Shown one piece after another: positions 1 through 7,473 of a stretch of 9,977 nucleotides of DNA. The DNA is from Deltaproteobacteria bacterium (lineage in GTDB: Bacteria > Desulfobacterota > Desulfovibrionia > Desulfovibrionales > Desulfovibrionaceae). Location: NCBI GenBank assembly GCA_025350085.1, contig JANXYI010000245.1, positions 1 through 9,977 on the forward strand, written 5' to 3'. The notes beneath the pieces were generated by a model. That model saw only the letters and a program-made list of their open reading frames with translations, had not been told where the DNA came from and did no database searches. Each line of letters opens with the position of its first letter. The stretch's first letter is position 1. A program made the position numbers and the translations under genes.

Positions 1-2951
1 GGGTCCAGCCGGTGCTCGATGCCGGGCAAAAGGCGGCCCACGGTGCCGGGCCTACTGTGCATGGGCGTATTCACCGCGAGCGCGGGCGAGGTCTCGGTGG
101 TGCCGTAGCCTTCCAGGATGCGCAGGCCGAACTTGTCCATCCAGGTGCGCCGGGTCTGTTCGCGCAGTCTCTCGGCGCCCGCGAAAACGTGGCGAACGCT
201 GTAGAAGTCGTAGGGCGAGGCCACCCGGGCGTACCCGGCCAGGAAGGTGTCGGTGCCGAACATGATGGTGGCGCCCGTGTCGTAGATCAGCTCCGGCACG
301 ATACGGTAGTGCAGGGGCGAGGGGTAGAGGAAGGTCTTGAGGCCGGCGAAGACCGGCAGGAGCACCCCGCCCGTGAGGCCGAAGGAATGGAAGATGGGCA
401 GCGCGTTGAACACGAGGTCCGTGGCGGTGAAGGCCACGCGCGCGGCGAGCTGCCCGCAGTTGGTCAGGATGTTCTCGTGCGAGAGTACCACGGCCTTGGG
501 CGCGCCCTCGGTGCCTGAGGTGAACAGGATCACGGCCGGGTCGTCCGGGGTGCTGGCAATGCGCCGGGCGGTCCGTCGGGTGATCTGGGCGGCAAAGGGC
601 CGGGCCAGCAGGCCGTAGAGCCTGTCCCCGATGGTCATCTGCCCGCGCAGGTCCTCCAGGTAGACCAGGCGGACCGCGGTTTCCAGGGCCGCGGCCAGGG
701 CTTCCAGCCTGGCCTGCTCGATGAAGCGCCGGGAGGTGATGACCGTGCGGATGCAGGCGGTTTCGCAGGCCGCGAGCACGCCCTGCGGCCCGGTGCTGAA
801 GTTGAGCATGGCCGGGACCCGGCCACAGGCCTGGGCCGCGAAAAAGCTCACCACCGCGGCATTGGTGCTGGGCAGCAGCAGGCCCAGGGCCTCGCCGGGC
901 CTGGTGTCCCGGGCGAAGCGCCGCCCCAGGACCAGGGCGCCCGAGATCAGCCGCCCGTAGCTGAGCGGCTGGCGGCTGGTGTCCTCGAAGGTCGGCGCCT
1001 TGGCGCCAAAGGTGCGCGCGGCGTCAAGCAGGGCCGCGAACAGGGTGCGCCGGTGCCGGGAGGTCTCGAACATCATATGCGACATGGCGTCGTACAGCTT
1101 GAGGCCGAGCAGCTGGCGCCTGGCCCGGCCCTTGATCTCCGGCGGGAGCTCGAAGCGCTGCGGCGGCAGCATGGTGATGCGGATGCGCGGAAACAGCTGG
1201 CGCCGCACCTTGCCCCCCAGGCGCGAGAAGGGCGTGTACTGGGCGCCGTCGATGCGCACGGGCACGATGGGTGCGTCGGCCTTGTCGGCGATGAGCCCGG
1301 GCCCGGCGTAGATCTTCATCAGCGAGCCGGTGAGGGTGATGCGGCCCTCGGGGAAGATGACGCAGGTGCGGCCTTGGCGCACGGCGTGGATCATGCCCTT
1401 GAGCGCCACGGGATTGGCCGGGTCCATGAGGTAGGCGTTGACCAAAGACAGAAAGGGCCGCACCCACCACAGGCGCGCGATGAGGGTGTGGATCGCGAAG
1501 GTGGGTTTGCCGGGCAGGAACACGGCCATGAGCGCAGCGTCCAGGAAGGAGACGTGGTTGACCACGATCACGGCCTTGGGCCCGGCTGCCGCGAGGTGCT
1601 CCAGGCCGCGCACCTCGACCCGGTACAGAAGCCTCAAGGTCCAGGCGAAGACGGTCTTCAAAAGCGTGTCCGGGAGCAGGCCGCAGATGAGGATGGCCAC
1701 CAGGAGCGTGGCCACGGCCACGGCCAGGAAGACCTGGGGCACGGTGCAGCCGAGCGCCAGCAGGCCTGCCCCGGCCAGGGCCGAGACGACCATGAAGGCG
1801 GCGTTGACGATGTTGTTGGCCGCGATGACCCGGGCCCGCTTGCCGGGCTCGCTGCGTGCCTGGAGCAGGGTGTACAGCGGCACGATGTAGACCCCGCCCG
1901 CCACGGCCAGCAGCAGCAGGTCCGCCAGCACCCGCCAGACGGCGAACTGCTGCAGCAGCTCGGCCAGCGGCAGGATCAACACATCGGCATGGCTGCTGGC
2001 CAGGCCCTGGCCGGTGAACCAGAGGTCCAGGGCGAACAGGCCCATGCCAAGCGCCGCGGCCGGCACATGGCGGGCCGAGATCTCGCCCCTGAGCAGGCGT
2101 GTGCAGAGCATGGAGCCGAGCCCGATGCCCACGGAGAACAGGGTCAGCATCAGGGTCACGAGGTGCTCGTCGCCGTGCAGCACGTCCTTGGCAAAGGCCG
2201 GGAACTGCGCCAGGTACGTGGCCCCCACCAGCCAGAACCAGGAGATGCCGAGCACGGACAAGAGGATGTCGCGGCGCGTGCGGATGAGCCCCAGCACCTG
2301 GGCCGTGTCCTTGAGGAAGTTGGGCTGGATGGCCACGGCCGGGTTGCCGGGCCGCGCCCGGGGCAGCAGCATGCTGGCAGCAAAGCCCAGGGCGGCCAGG
2401 CCGACCAGCAGCGCGCTGACCGCGGCTATGCCCTGCGGCAGCAAGATGAGCAGGCCCCCGGCCATGGTGCCGAGCAGAATGGCCAGGAAGGTGCCGCCCT
2501 CGACCAGCGCGTTGCCGTCCACCAGCTCGTCGGCCTCCAGCTGCTCGGGCAGGATGGCGTACTTGAGCGGGCCGAAGAAGGCCGCCTGGACACCGAGCAG
2601 GAACAGCACGGCCAGCATCCCGGGGATGCTCTGGGCCAAAAGCGACCAGGCCCCGAGCCCGGCGATGACGATCTCCGCGAACTTGACCGCGCGGATGAGC
2701 CCGCTCTTTTCGAAGCGGTCGGCCAGCTGGCCCGCGGTGGCCGAGAACAGGAAAAAGGGCAGGATGAACAGCCCGGCCGCCAGGTTGACCAGCACTGCCG
2801 GGGCCAGCGGCGAGGCCCCGGCCAGGCGGTAGATGACCAGGATGGCGATGGCGTTCTTGAAGAGGTTGTCGTTGCCCGCGCCCAGGAACTGGCTGACAAA
2901 GAGCGGCCAGAACCGGCGCTTGAAGAATACGGACGCAAGACCTCTGGCCAT
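1..2951 (-). CDS. aas: LplT-PlsC-Aas fusion: lysophospholipid flippase / acyltransferase / acyl-ACP synthetase (3' end outside window)
   Basis: This gene probably takes lysophospholipid (mainly 2-acyl-glycerophosphoethanolamine) across the inner membrane, activates a fatty acid and re-acylates the lipid. The 983 codons present read without a stop from ATG at 2951. Residues about 1-420 are an LplT-like MFS transporter with many hydrophobic helices and a QFLGAGNDNLFKNA signature (residues 21-34). Residues about 440-610 are a PlsC domain with the HX4D catalytic motif (H466, D471, in NHVSFLDA) and FPEGR at 533-537. From about 650 on is an AMP-forming ligase with the P-loop TSGTEGAPK at 811-819 and YGTTET at 949-954. 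In E. coli these functions are split between LplT (about 400 aa) and Aas (about 720 aa). By comparison, some 150 C-terminal residues, including the ligase lid with its catalytic lysine, lie beyond base 1. A G8 tract precedes the ATG by two bases and serves as a poor Shine-Dalgarno. The stop of the upstream kinase is 113 bases away. The family call is firm; the acyl donor and exact lipid are inferred. Confidence 0.93.
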   Translation of the reverse strand, partial: MARGLASVFFKRRFWPLFVSQFLGAGNDNLFKNAIAILVIYRLAGASPLAPAVLVNLAAGLFILPFFLFSATAGQLADRFEKSGLIRAVKFAEIVIAGLGAWSLLAQSIPGMLAVLFLLGVQAAFFGPLKYAILPEQLEADELVDGNALVEGGTFLAILLGTMAGGLLILLPQGIAAVSALLVGLAALGFAASMLLPRARPGNPAVAIQPNFLKDTAQVLGLIRTRRDILLSVLGISWFWLVGATYLAQFPAFAKDVLHGDEHLVTLMLTLFSVGIGLGSMLCTRLLRGEISARHVPAAALGMGLFALDLWFTGQGLASSHADVLILPLAELLQQFAVWRVLADLLLLAVAGGVYIVPLYTLLQARSEPGKRARVIAANNIVNAAFMVVSALAGAGLLALGCTVPQVFLAVAVATLLVAILICGLLPDTLLKTVFAWTLRLLYRVEVRGLEHLAAAGPKAVIVVNHVSFLDAALMAVFLPGKPTFAIHTLIARLWWVRPFLSLVNAYLMDPANPVALKGMIHAVRQGRTCVIFPEGRITLTGSLMKIYAGPGLIADKADAPIVPVRIDGAQYTPFSRLGGKVRRQLFPRIRITMLPPQRFELPPEIKGRARRQLLGLKLYDAMSHMMFETSRHRRTLFAALLDAARTFGAKAPTFEDTSRQPLSYGRLISGALVLGRRFARDTRPGEALGLLLPSTNAAVVSFFAAQACGRVPAMLNFSTGPQGVLAACETACIRTVITSRRFIEQARLEALAAALETAVRLVYLEDLRGQMTIGDRLYGLLARPFAAQITRRTARRIASTPDDPAVILFTSGTEGAPKAVVLSHENILTNCGQLAARVAFTATDLVFNALPIFHSFGLTGGVLLPVFAGLKTFLYPSPLHYRIVPELIYDTGATIMFGTDTFLAGYARVASPYDFYSVRHVFAGAERLREQTRRTWMDKFGLRILEGYGTTETSPALAVNTPMHSRPGTVGRLLPGIEHRLD

Positions 2952-2999
2952 GACCCCCCCCTGGCTGCCCGGAAGGAGTATTGGCACGGGAACGCCGCC

Positions 3000-3062
3000 C
3001 GTGGCAAGGCCGGGCTGCCGCGTCGCAAGGCCGGGCTCCCGTGTCGCAAGGACGGTCGGCGC
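3000..3062. repeat. Three tandem imperfect 21-base direct repeats in an intergenic gap
   Basis: Three consecutive 21-base units lie at 3000-3020, 3021-3041 and 3042-3062, each containing the core GCAAGG (starting at 3004, 3025 and 3046). Units 1 and 2 match at 19 of 21 positions. Unit 3 is degenerate (about 14 of 21 against unit 2). The array fills most of the 113-base gap between the stop of the membrane kinase and the start of the acyltransferase fusion. I see no T-run terminator or convincing promoter in this gap. The repeats could be protein-binding sites or just a slippage duplication. Confidence 0.6.
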
Positions 3063-3064
3063 GC

Positions 3065-5365
3065 TCAGGAGTCGTTCTTGGCGCTCCCGTTCATGCGCGG
3101 AAAGACCATGAGGAAGCGCGCGCCCGCCCCCGAGCGCGGCCGGGCGTGGATGGTGCCGCCGTAGTCCTGCACGATGCCGTAGCTGATGGACAGCCCGAGC
3201 CCCGTGCCCTTGCCCACCTGCTTGGTGGTGAAGAAGGGCTCGAAGATGCGGCCCGCGATGTCCCGGGGAATGCCCACGCCCGTGTCGGCCACCTCGGCCA
3301 CCACGGCGCGCCGCCGGGCGCGGGTGCGCAGGGTGATCTTCCGGTCGCGCGGGCCGCAGACCGCGCCCGAGCACTTGTCCTCGATGGCGTCCCGGGCGTT
3401 CAAGAGCAGGTTCATGAACACCTGCTCCAGGCGGTTGGGATCGGCCAGGATGGTGGGCAGCTCGGGCGCCAGGTCGAAGACCACCTCGATGCCGCGCACC
3501 TTGAGCTGCTGGCTGAAGAAGTCAAAGGCCTTGCGGATGACCAGGTTCAGGTCCACGGGCACGGCGTCCTGGGTGGCGGGCTTGCGGCCGAACTCGCGCA
3601 TGTGGTTGATGATGCGCGTGCTGCGCTCCACGTTGTTTCTGAGCTTGTCGGCCATCTCGCGCAGGGTGGCCTCGTCCGGGACCTCGCTTTTTTCCAGTTT
3701 GCGCAGGAACAGGTTGGCCACCATCTGCATGACAGCCAGCGGCTGGTTCAGCTCATGCGCCACGCCCGTGGCCATCTCGCCGAGCGTGGCCATCTTGGAG
3801 GCCTGGACCATCTGGCGCTCGGCCCGGATGCGCTCGGTGACGTCCGTGGCCGTGGCCAGGATGACCTTGCGGTCGTCGAACTCGGAGAAGGCGGTGATGA
3901 TGTTCACGTTGAACGTGCGGCCGTCCTTGGCCTGGTTGCGCACGCGGTACATGGCCTGGCCCAGGCCCAGAGTGGTGGCGCCGGTCTCGGCGTCCTCGGG
4001 GTGGAAGACCATCCGGATGTGCTGGCCGATGAGCTCGCCCCGGCGGTAGCCATAGAGCAGGGCGGTGCTGCGGTTGCAGTCCATGATGGTCAGCTCGGCC
4101 GCGTCGATGACGAACAGGGCGTTGGGGATGTTGTTGAAGATGTCCTGATACTTGCGCTCGCTCTTGCGCAGCTCCTCTTCCAGGCGCTTGCGCGGGGTGA
4201 TGTCCAGGCACATCTCCATGGCCGCGGTGATGTTGCCCTCCTCGTCATAGAGCGGCGCGGTCTTGACGATCCAGTGGGCCGAGGTGCCGTCCTTGTACAC
4301 GCCGTGCTCCTCGGTGAAGTGCGGCTGGCCGTCCTGGAAGGTTTTCTCCACCGGGCACTGCGGGCACTTCTCGGTGCGGCCCTTGTAGGCCTCGTAACAA
4401 AACGCGCCCTTGCCCACGTGGAACAGGTCGGAGAAGGTCTGGTTGTAGCGCAGCAGCCGGAAGTTTCTGTCCTGCACGGTGATGATGCAGGGCACGCCCT
4501 CGAAGAGCTTCTGGTACAGCTGGCGCTGGGTGTTGATCTCGCCGTGCTTGCTGCTGATCTCCCGGCACATGAGCCCGATGGCGTCGGCCAGCTCGCCCAG
4601 TTCGTCGCGCTGGGGGATGCGCACGCAACAGTCCATCTCGCCCTTGGCGATGCGCCGGGTCACGGCGATCATGGAGCGGATGGGCCGCTGGATGAGCAGG
4701 TAGACCACGCCGTAGAGCACGGCAAAGACCCCGGCCAGGAACACGCCGAGCGAGGCCGTGTTGGCCTCCACCAGCTCCTGCAGCGTCTCCTCCTGCTTGG
4801 CCAGCGACATGTCGAGCACGAGCACGCCGAGCACGGTCTCGTTGGGGCGGTGGAAGTGGCAGGCGGCCGTGGCGCAGCCCTCGTCCGTGCCGATGGGGCT
4901 GAAGATGGTCAGGTGGCGCCCGCCGCCCGGGCTGTCCTCGATCTGGGTGCGCTCCTCCAGTTCCTGGGTGGAGGGCACGGGCGTGTGCTCGTGGCAGGAG
5001 GCGCACTGGAAGCCGGCCGTGGGCCAGCGTTCCCCCAGTTCCTCCTGGCGGCTGGCGAACATGACCAGCCCCTCCTTGTTCAGGATGCGCACGCCGAGCA
5101 CGCCTTCCATGCGGCCGGTGCGCTCCACGATGGTCTGCAGCTCGCCGCGCTCGTTGCGCATCATGGAGCTCGTGGCCCCGGACTTGATGGCCTCGCAGAT
5201 GCGGTCGGCCTCGAGGTCGGCGTTCTTCTCGGCCAGGGCGCGGTAGCTCCGGGTGTTGAAGCGGAACAGGAACAGGGCCAGCGCCAGGATCAGGGCCACG
5301 AGCGCGCCCATGATCTTGGCCGCCAAGGGCAGGCCGGGCCGGAAGAGCGCCTGGGGGGTCGTCAT
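3065..5365 (-). CDS. Membrane sensor histidine kinase with periplasmic haem-c-type motifs, HAMP and two PAS domains
   Basis: A 766-residue inner-membrane histidine kinase. Order: cytoplasmic N-terminus; TM1 about 15-34; periplasmic sensor about 37-202; TM2 about 203-225; HAMP about 226-278; PAS1 about 280-392; PAS2 about 402-515; HisKA about 520-590; HATPase about 640-757. The periplasmic domain holds CASCH (C121, C124, H125), a c-type haem attachment motif, and a CX4CH motif (C164, C169, H170), so haem-based sensing of redox state or a small ligand is likely. PAS1 carries cysteines 293, 323, 334 and 337 in a pattern shared with the neighbouring kinase. Catalytic elements are canonical: H-box VAHELNQPL with phospho-acceptor H537, N-box NLLLNARDAI with N656, G1 DTGVGIP at 694-700, and G2 GKGTGLGL at 718-725. 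Two extra cysteines (C665, C670) sit between N-box and G1. A good Shine-Dalgarno (GGAGAG) precedes the ATG, and the start lies 24 bases after the stop of the receiver-kinase, so the two are very likely co-transcribed. The signal and the partner regulator are inferred. Confidence 0.93.
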   Translation of the reverse strand: MTTPQALFRPGLPLAAKIMGALVALILALALFLFRFNTRSYRALAEKNADLEADRICEAIKSGATSSMMRNERGELQTIVERTGRMEGVLGVRILNKEGLVMFASRQEELGERWPTAGFQCASCHEHTPVPSTQELEERTQIEDSPGGGRHLTIFSPIGTDEGCATAACHFHRPNETVLGVLVLDMSLAKQEETLQELVEANTASLGVFLAGVFAVLYGVVYLLIQRPIRSMIAVTRRIAKGEMDCCVRIPQRDELGELADAIGLMCREISSKHGEINTQRQLYQKLFEGVPCIITVQDRNFRLLRYNQTFSDLFHVGKGAFCYEAYKGRTEKCPQCPVEKTFQDGQPHFTEEHGVYKDGTSAHWIVKTAPLYDEEGNITAAMEMCLDITPRKRLEEELRKSERKYQDIFNNIPNALFVIDAAELTIMDCNRSTALLYGYRRGELIGQHIRMVFHPEDAETGATTLGLGQAMYRVRNQAKDGRTFNVNIITAFSEFDDRKVILATATDVTERIRAERQMVQASKMATLGEMATGVAHELNQPLAVMQMVANLFLRKLEKSEVPDEATLREMADKLRNNVERSTRIINHMREFGRKPATQDAVPVDLNLVIRKAFDFFSQQLKVRGIEVVFDLAPELPTILADPNRLEQVFMNLLLNARDAIEDKCSGAVCGPRDRKITLRTRARRRAVVAEVADTGVGIPRDIAGRIFEPFFTTKQVGKGTGLGLSISYGIVQDYGGTIHARPRSGAGARFLMVFPRMNGSAKNDS

Positions 5366-5389
5366 CTGTTCGCTCTCTCCGCTTAAGGG

Positions 5390-7378
5390 CTAGGTGTCCG
5401 GTGCGTTTTCCGCCTGCGCCGGTTGCCGCAAGGGCAGCCGGACCGTGATGCGCGTGCCTGCGCCCAGGCTGGATTCGACCTCGATGGCGCCGTGGTGCTG
5501 CTCGATGATGCGGCTGGAGATGAACAGGCCGATGCCCGTGCCCTTGCTGCCCTTGGAGGAGAAGAACAGGGTGAACATCTTCTCGCGCGCCTCCTGATCC
5601 ATGCCGCAGCCGGTGTCGGTGACGGTGAACACGGCTGAGCCGTCCTCGGCAGCCACCTGGAAGCCCATCTCGCGCGCCCGGCCCGTGGTCTCAGACAGGC
5701 AGGCGTCGATGGCGTTCTCCAGGAAGTTCACCAGGGCCGAGGACAGGGCCGTGTAGTCGGCCTCGAATGGGCCCTCGGCCTTGTCGAAGCCGCAGGTGAA
5801 AGCGATGCCCGCGTGGGCGGCCTTGCCCTCCACGAGGTTGGCCAGGTCCCGGGCAAAGGCGGCCAGATCGAGCTCGGCCGGTTCCAGCTCGCGGCTCTTG
5901 GCGTAGTAAAGGATGTCCAGCACCATCTTGCGGATGTGCTGCACGCGGTGGCGCACAACGTCCCAGCCGCTCGCCACCTTGTCCAGGTCGCCCCGGCGCA
6001 GGCCGGAGTCCACCCGGTACATGCCGCCGTCCAGCCCCATGAGCAGGCCCTTGACCCCGTGGGACATGCTGCCGAGCATCATGCCGAGCGAACTCAGGTG
6101 GTCCTGGAGCTGGCGCAGGTGGGTGATGTCCGTGGACACCTCCATGACCTTCTCCACCTGGCCGAATTCGTCGAAGAGCGGCGCGGTCCAGATGAGGATG
6201 TTACGCGGCTGGCCCAGGCGGTCGGTGACCACGGTCTCGGCCTGGTGGCGGCGCCCGTCCTCGAAGGTTTCGAGGATGGGGCACTCCGGGCAGGGCTCGC
6301 TGCGGTGCTTGTAGGCCGCATGGCAGGTCATGCCCAGCGTGGCCGCGAAATCGCGCAGAAAGGTCGAGTTGGCCTCGACCACGTTGAGCGCGCGGTCCTG
6401 CACGGTGATGGCGCAGGGCACGGCGTCGAAGAGGTCGCGGTAGCGCCGGTTGCTGGCCACCAGCTCGGCATGCAGGCGCTCGATCTCGGTCAGGTCCACG
6501 GCGATCTCCAGCACCATGGACACGCCGCCGCCTTCGCCGGAGATGGGCGTGGTGGAGACCAGGGCATTGAATCGCGTGCCGTCTACGCCGTAAAGCGTCT
6601 CGTGGCTGGAGCCCGCCAGGCCGCTTCGCAGGGCCTCGTCCACCGGGCAGCCCCGGCCGCCCGGGTAGGCCGCGCCATAGGCCGCAAAGGACTCCCGGCC
6701 CTCGGCCTCGCCCAGGCGTTCGCGGTAGAGCGCGTTGGCCGAGATGATGCACAGCTCGCGGTTGTGGATGGACACGAAGCAGGGCAGTTCGCCGAGCGTC
6801 CCGGCCCCGCCCTCGCCGCTTTTCACGAAGCGCATGGCCGAGGACAGGCCCTCCACGATCTGCCGGGCCGCGAGCCTGCGCTCCAGGTCCACCAGCCGGG
6901 CGCTCTTCTCGGACACCAGGCGCTCCAGGTTCTCGGTGTAGTCGCGCAGCTGGGCGCGCATGCTCAGGCGCTCCTGGACTTTCCGCAGGCCGTGCTCCAG
7001 CAGGGTGTCGTCGATGGGCTTGGTCAAAAAGTCGGCCGCGCCGAACTTGAGGCTGGCGATGGCCAGCTCGATGTCCCCGTGGCCGGAGATGATGAGCACC
7101 TCGGTGTCCGGGGAAAGCTCCTTGATGGCCTTGAGCAGGCCGATGCCGTCCAGGCCGGGCATCTTGATGTCGGTGAGCACGATGGCCGGGCGGGCTGTCT
7201 TGAACAGGGCCAGGCCCTGGTCGCCGTCCTCGGCCGTGAGCACGCTGAAGCCGAGGTCGGCCAGAAGCAGGGCCAAGAGCTCGCGGATGTCCTGCTCGTC
7301 GTCCACGAGCAGGATGGTGTCCCGGGCAACGGACCGGACTTTTGGCGCAACGTGCTCAAGCGGCATGACTGCCCCCAT
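5390..7378 (-). CDS. Receiver-PAS-PAS-histidine kinase (hybrid signalling protein)
   Basis: A soluble 662-residue protein with an N-terminal receiver followed by a kinase. The receiver (about 20-137) has the acidic pair D26-D27, phospho-acceptor D70 (LTDIKMPG) and K120. A helical, probably coiled-coil linker spans about 138-180. PAS-A (about 195-298) is a degenerate copy of the cysteine-rich PAS type. PAS-B (about 312-418) has cysteines 322, 352, 363 and 366, matching PAS1 of the next gene. The dimerisation and phospho-acceptor segment (about 425-495) has H440 in MSHGVKGLL, which lacks the usual acidic residue after His and the Pro. The ATPase domain follows, with N-box N554 (NFLENAIDA), G1 DTGCGM at 588-593 and G2 SKGTGIGL at 611-618. 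There is no transmembrane segment and no DNA-binding domain. The start is ambiguous. ATG at 7378 has only AAGG very close by. ATG at 7366 (four codons later) has GGGGG five bases upstream, like the DUF1641 gene, and may be the real start. It probably takes phosphate from, or relays it to, the flanking kinase and the stand-alone receiver. Confidence 0.92.
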   Translation of the reverse strand: MGAVMPLEHVAPKVRSVARDTILLVDDEQDIRELLALLLADLGFSVLTAEDGDQGLALFKTARPAIVLTDIKMPGLDGIGLLKAIKELSPDTEVLIISGHGDIELAIASLKFGAADFLTKPIDDTLLEHGLRKVQERLSMRAQLRDYTENLERLVSEKSARLVDLERRLAARQIVEGLSSAMRFVKSGEGGAGTLGELPCFVSIHNRELCIISANALYRERLGEAEGRESFAAYGAAYPGGRGCPVDEALRSGLAGSSHETLYGVDGTRFNALVSTTPISGEGGGVSMVLEIAVDLTEIERLHAELVASNRRYRDLFDAVPCAITVQDRALNVVEANSTFLRDFAATLGMTCHAAYKHRSEPCPECPILETFEDGRRHQAETVVTDRLGQPRNILIWTAPLFDEFGQVEKVMEVSTDITHLRQLQDHLSSLGMMLGSMSHGVKGLLMGLDGGMYRVDSGLRRGDLDKVASGWDVVRHRVQHIRKMVLDILYYAKSRELEPAELDLAAFARDLANLVEGKAAHAGIAFTCGFDKAEGPFEADYTALSSALVNFLENAIDACLSETTGRAREMGFQVAAEDGSAVFTVTDTGCGMDQEAREKMFTLFFSSKGSKGTGIGLFISSRIIEQHHGAIEVESSLGAGTRITVRLPLRQPAQAENAPDT

Positions 7379-7415
7379 GGCCTTGGCTGGTGCGGGTGGA
7401 GCGGAATGTCCGGTG

Positions 7416-7465
7416 CGGCCCCGGGGCCGCGCGGGCCGGCGTTAAGCCCTGCGGCCCCGGGACCG
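7416..7465 (-). repeat. GC-rich inverted repeat between the receiver gene and the receiver-kinase gene
   Basis: Bases 7451-7465 can pair with 7416-7430 (15 pairs, one of them a G-U wobble in RNA), leaving a 20-base loop at 7431-7450. The arm at 7415-7430 is itself a perfect 16-base palindrome, GCGGCCCCGGGGCCGC. In the transcript it lies just after the stop of the single-domain receiver (7474) and before the receiver-kinase start. With no U-run it is not a standard intrinsic terminator. It could be an attenuator, an RNA-stabilising hairpin or a processing site that sets relative expression of the two genes. Confidence 0.4.
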
Positions 7466-7473
7466 GTGCGGCT

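Noticed and set aside
2426..3049. A 207-codon minus-strand frame overlapping the start of the acyltransferase fusion
   Set aside because: It is Ser/Arg/Pro-rich and out of frame with the clear LplT N-terminus. It begins inside the direct repeats with no ribosome site.
1053..3164. A 703-codon plus-strand open frame opposite the acyltransferase fusion
   Set aside because: The minus-strand frame encodes PlsC and MFS signatures in order. The plus frame is low-complexity Q/G/H/D/E-rich and runs through an intergenic repeat, so it is a composition shadow.
2981..5386. An 801-codon open frame on the plus strand covering the whole membrane kinase gene
   Set aside because: It is antisense to a protein with complete kinase motifs. 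Its translation is rich in H, G, A, Q, D and V, with no recognisable domain, as expected from the complement of GC-rich codons.
7415..7465. Intrinsic terminator after the single-domain receiver
   Set aside because: The stem is strong but there is no U-run after it on the minus strand, and the kinases follow on the same strand. It is kept only as an inverted repeat.
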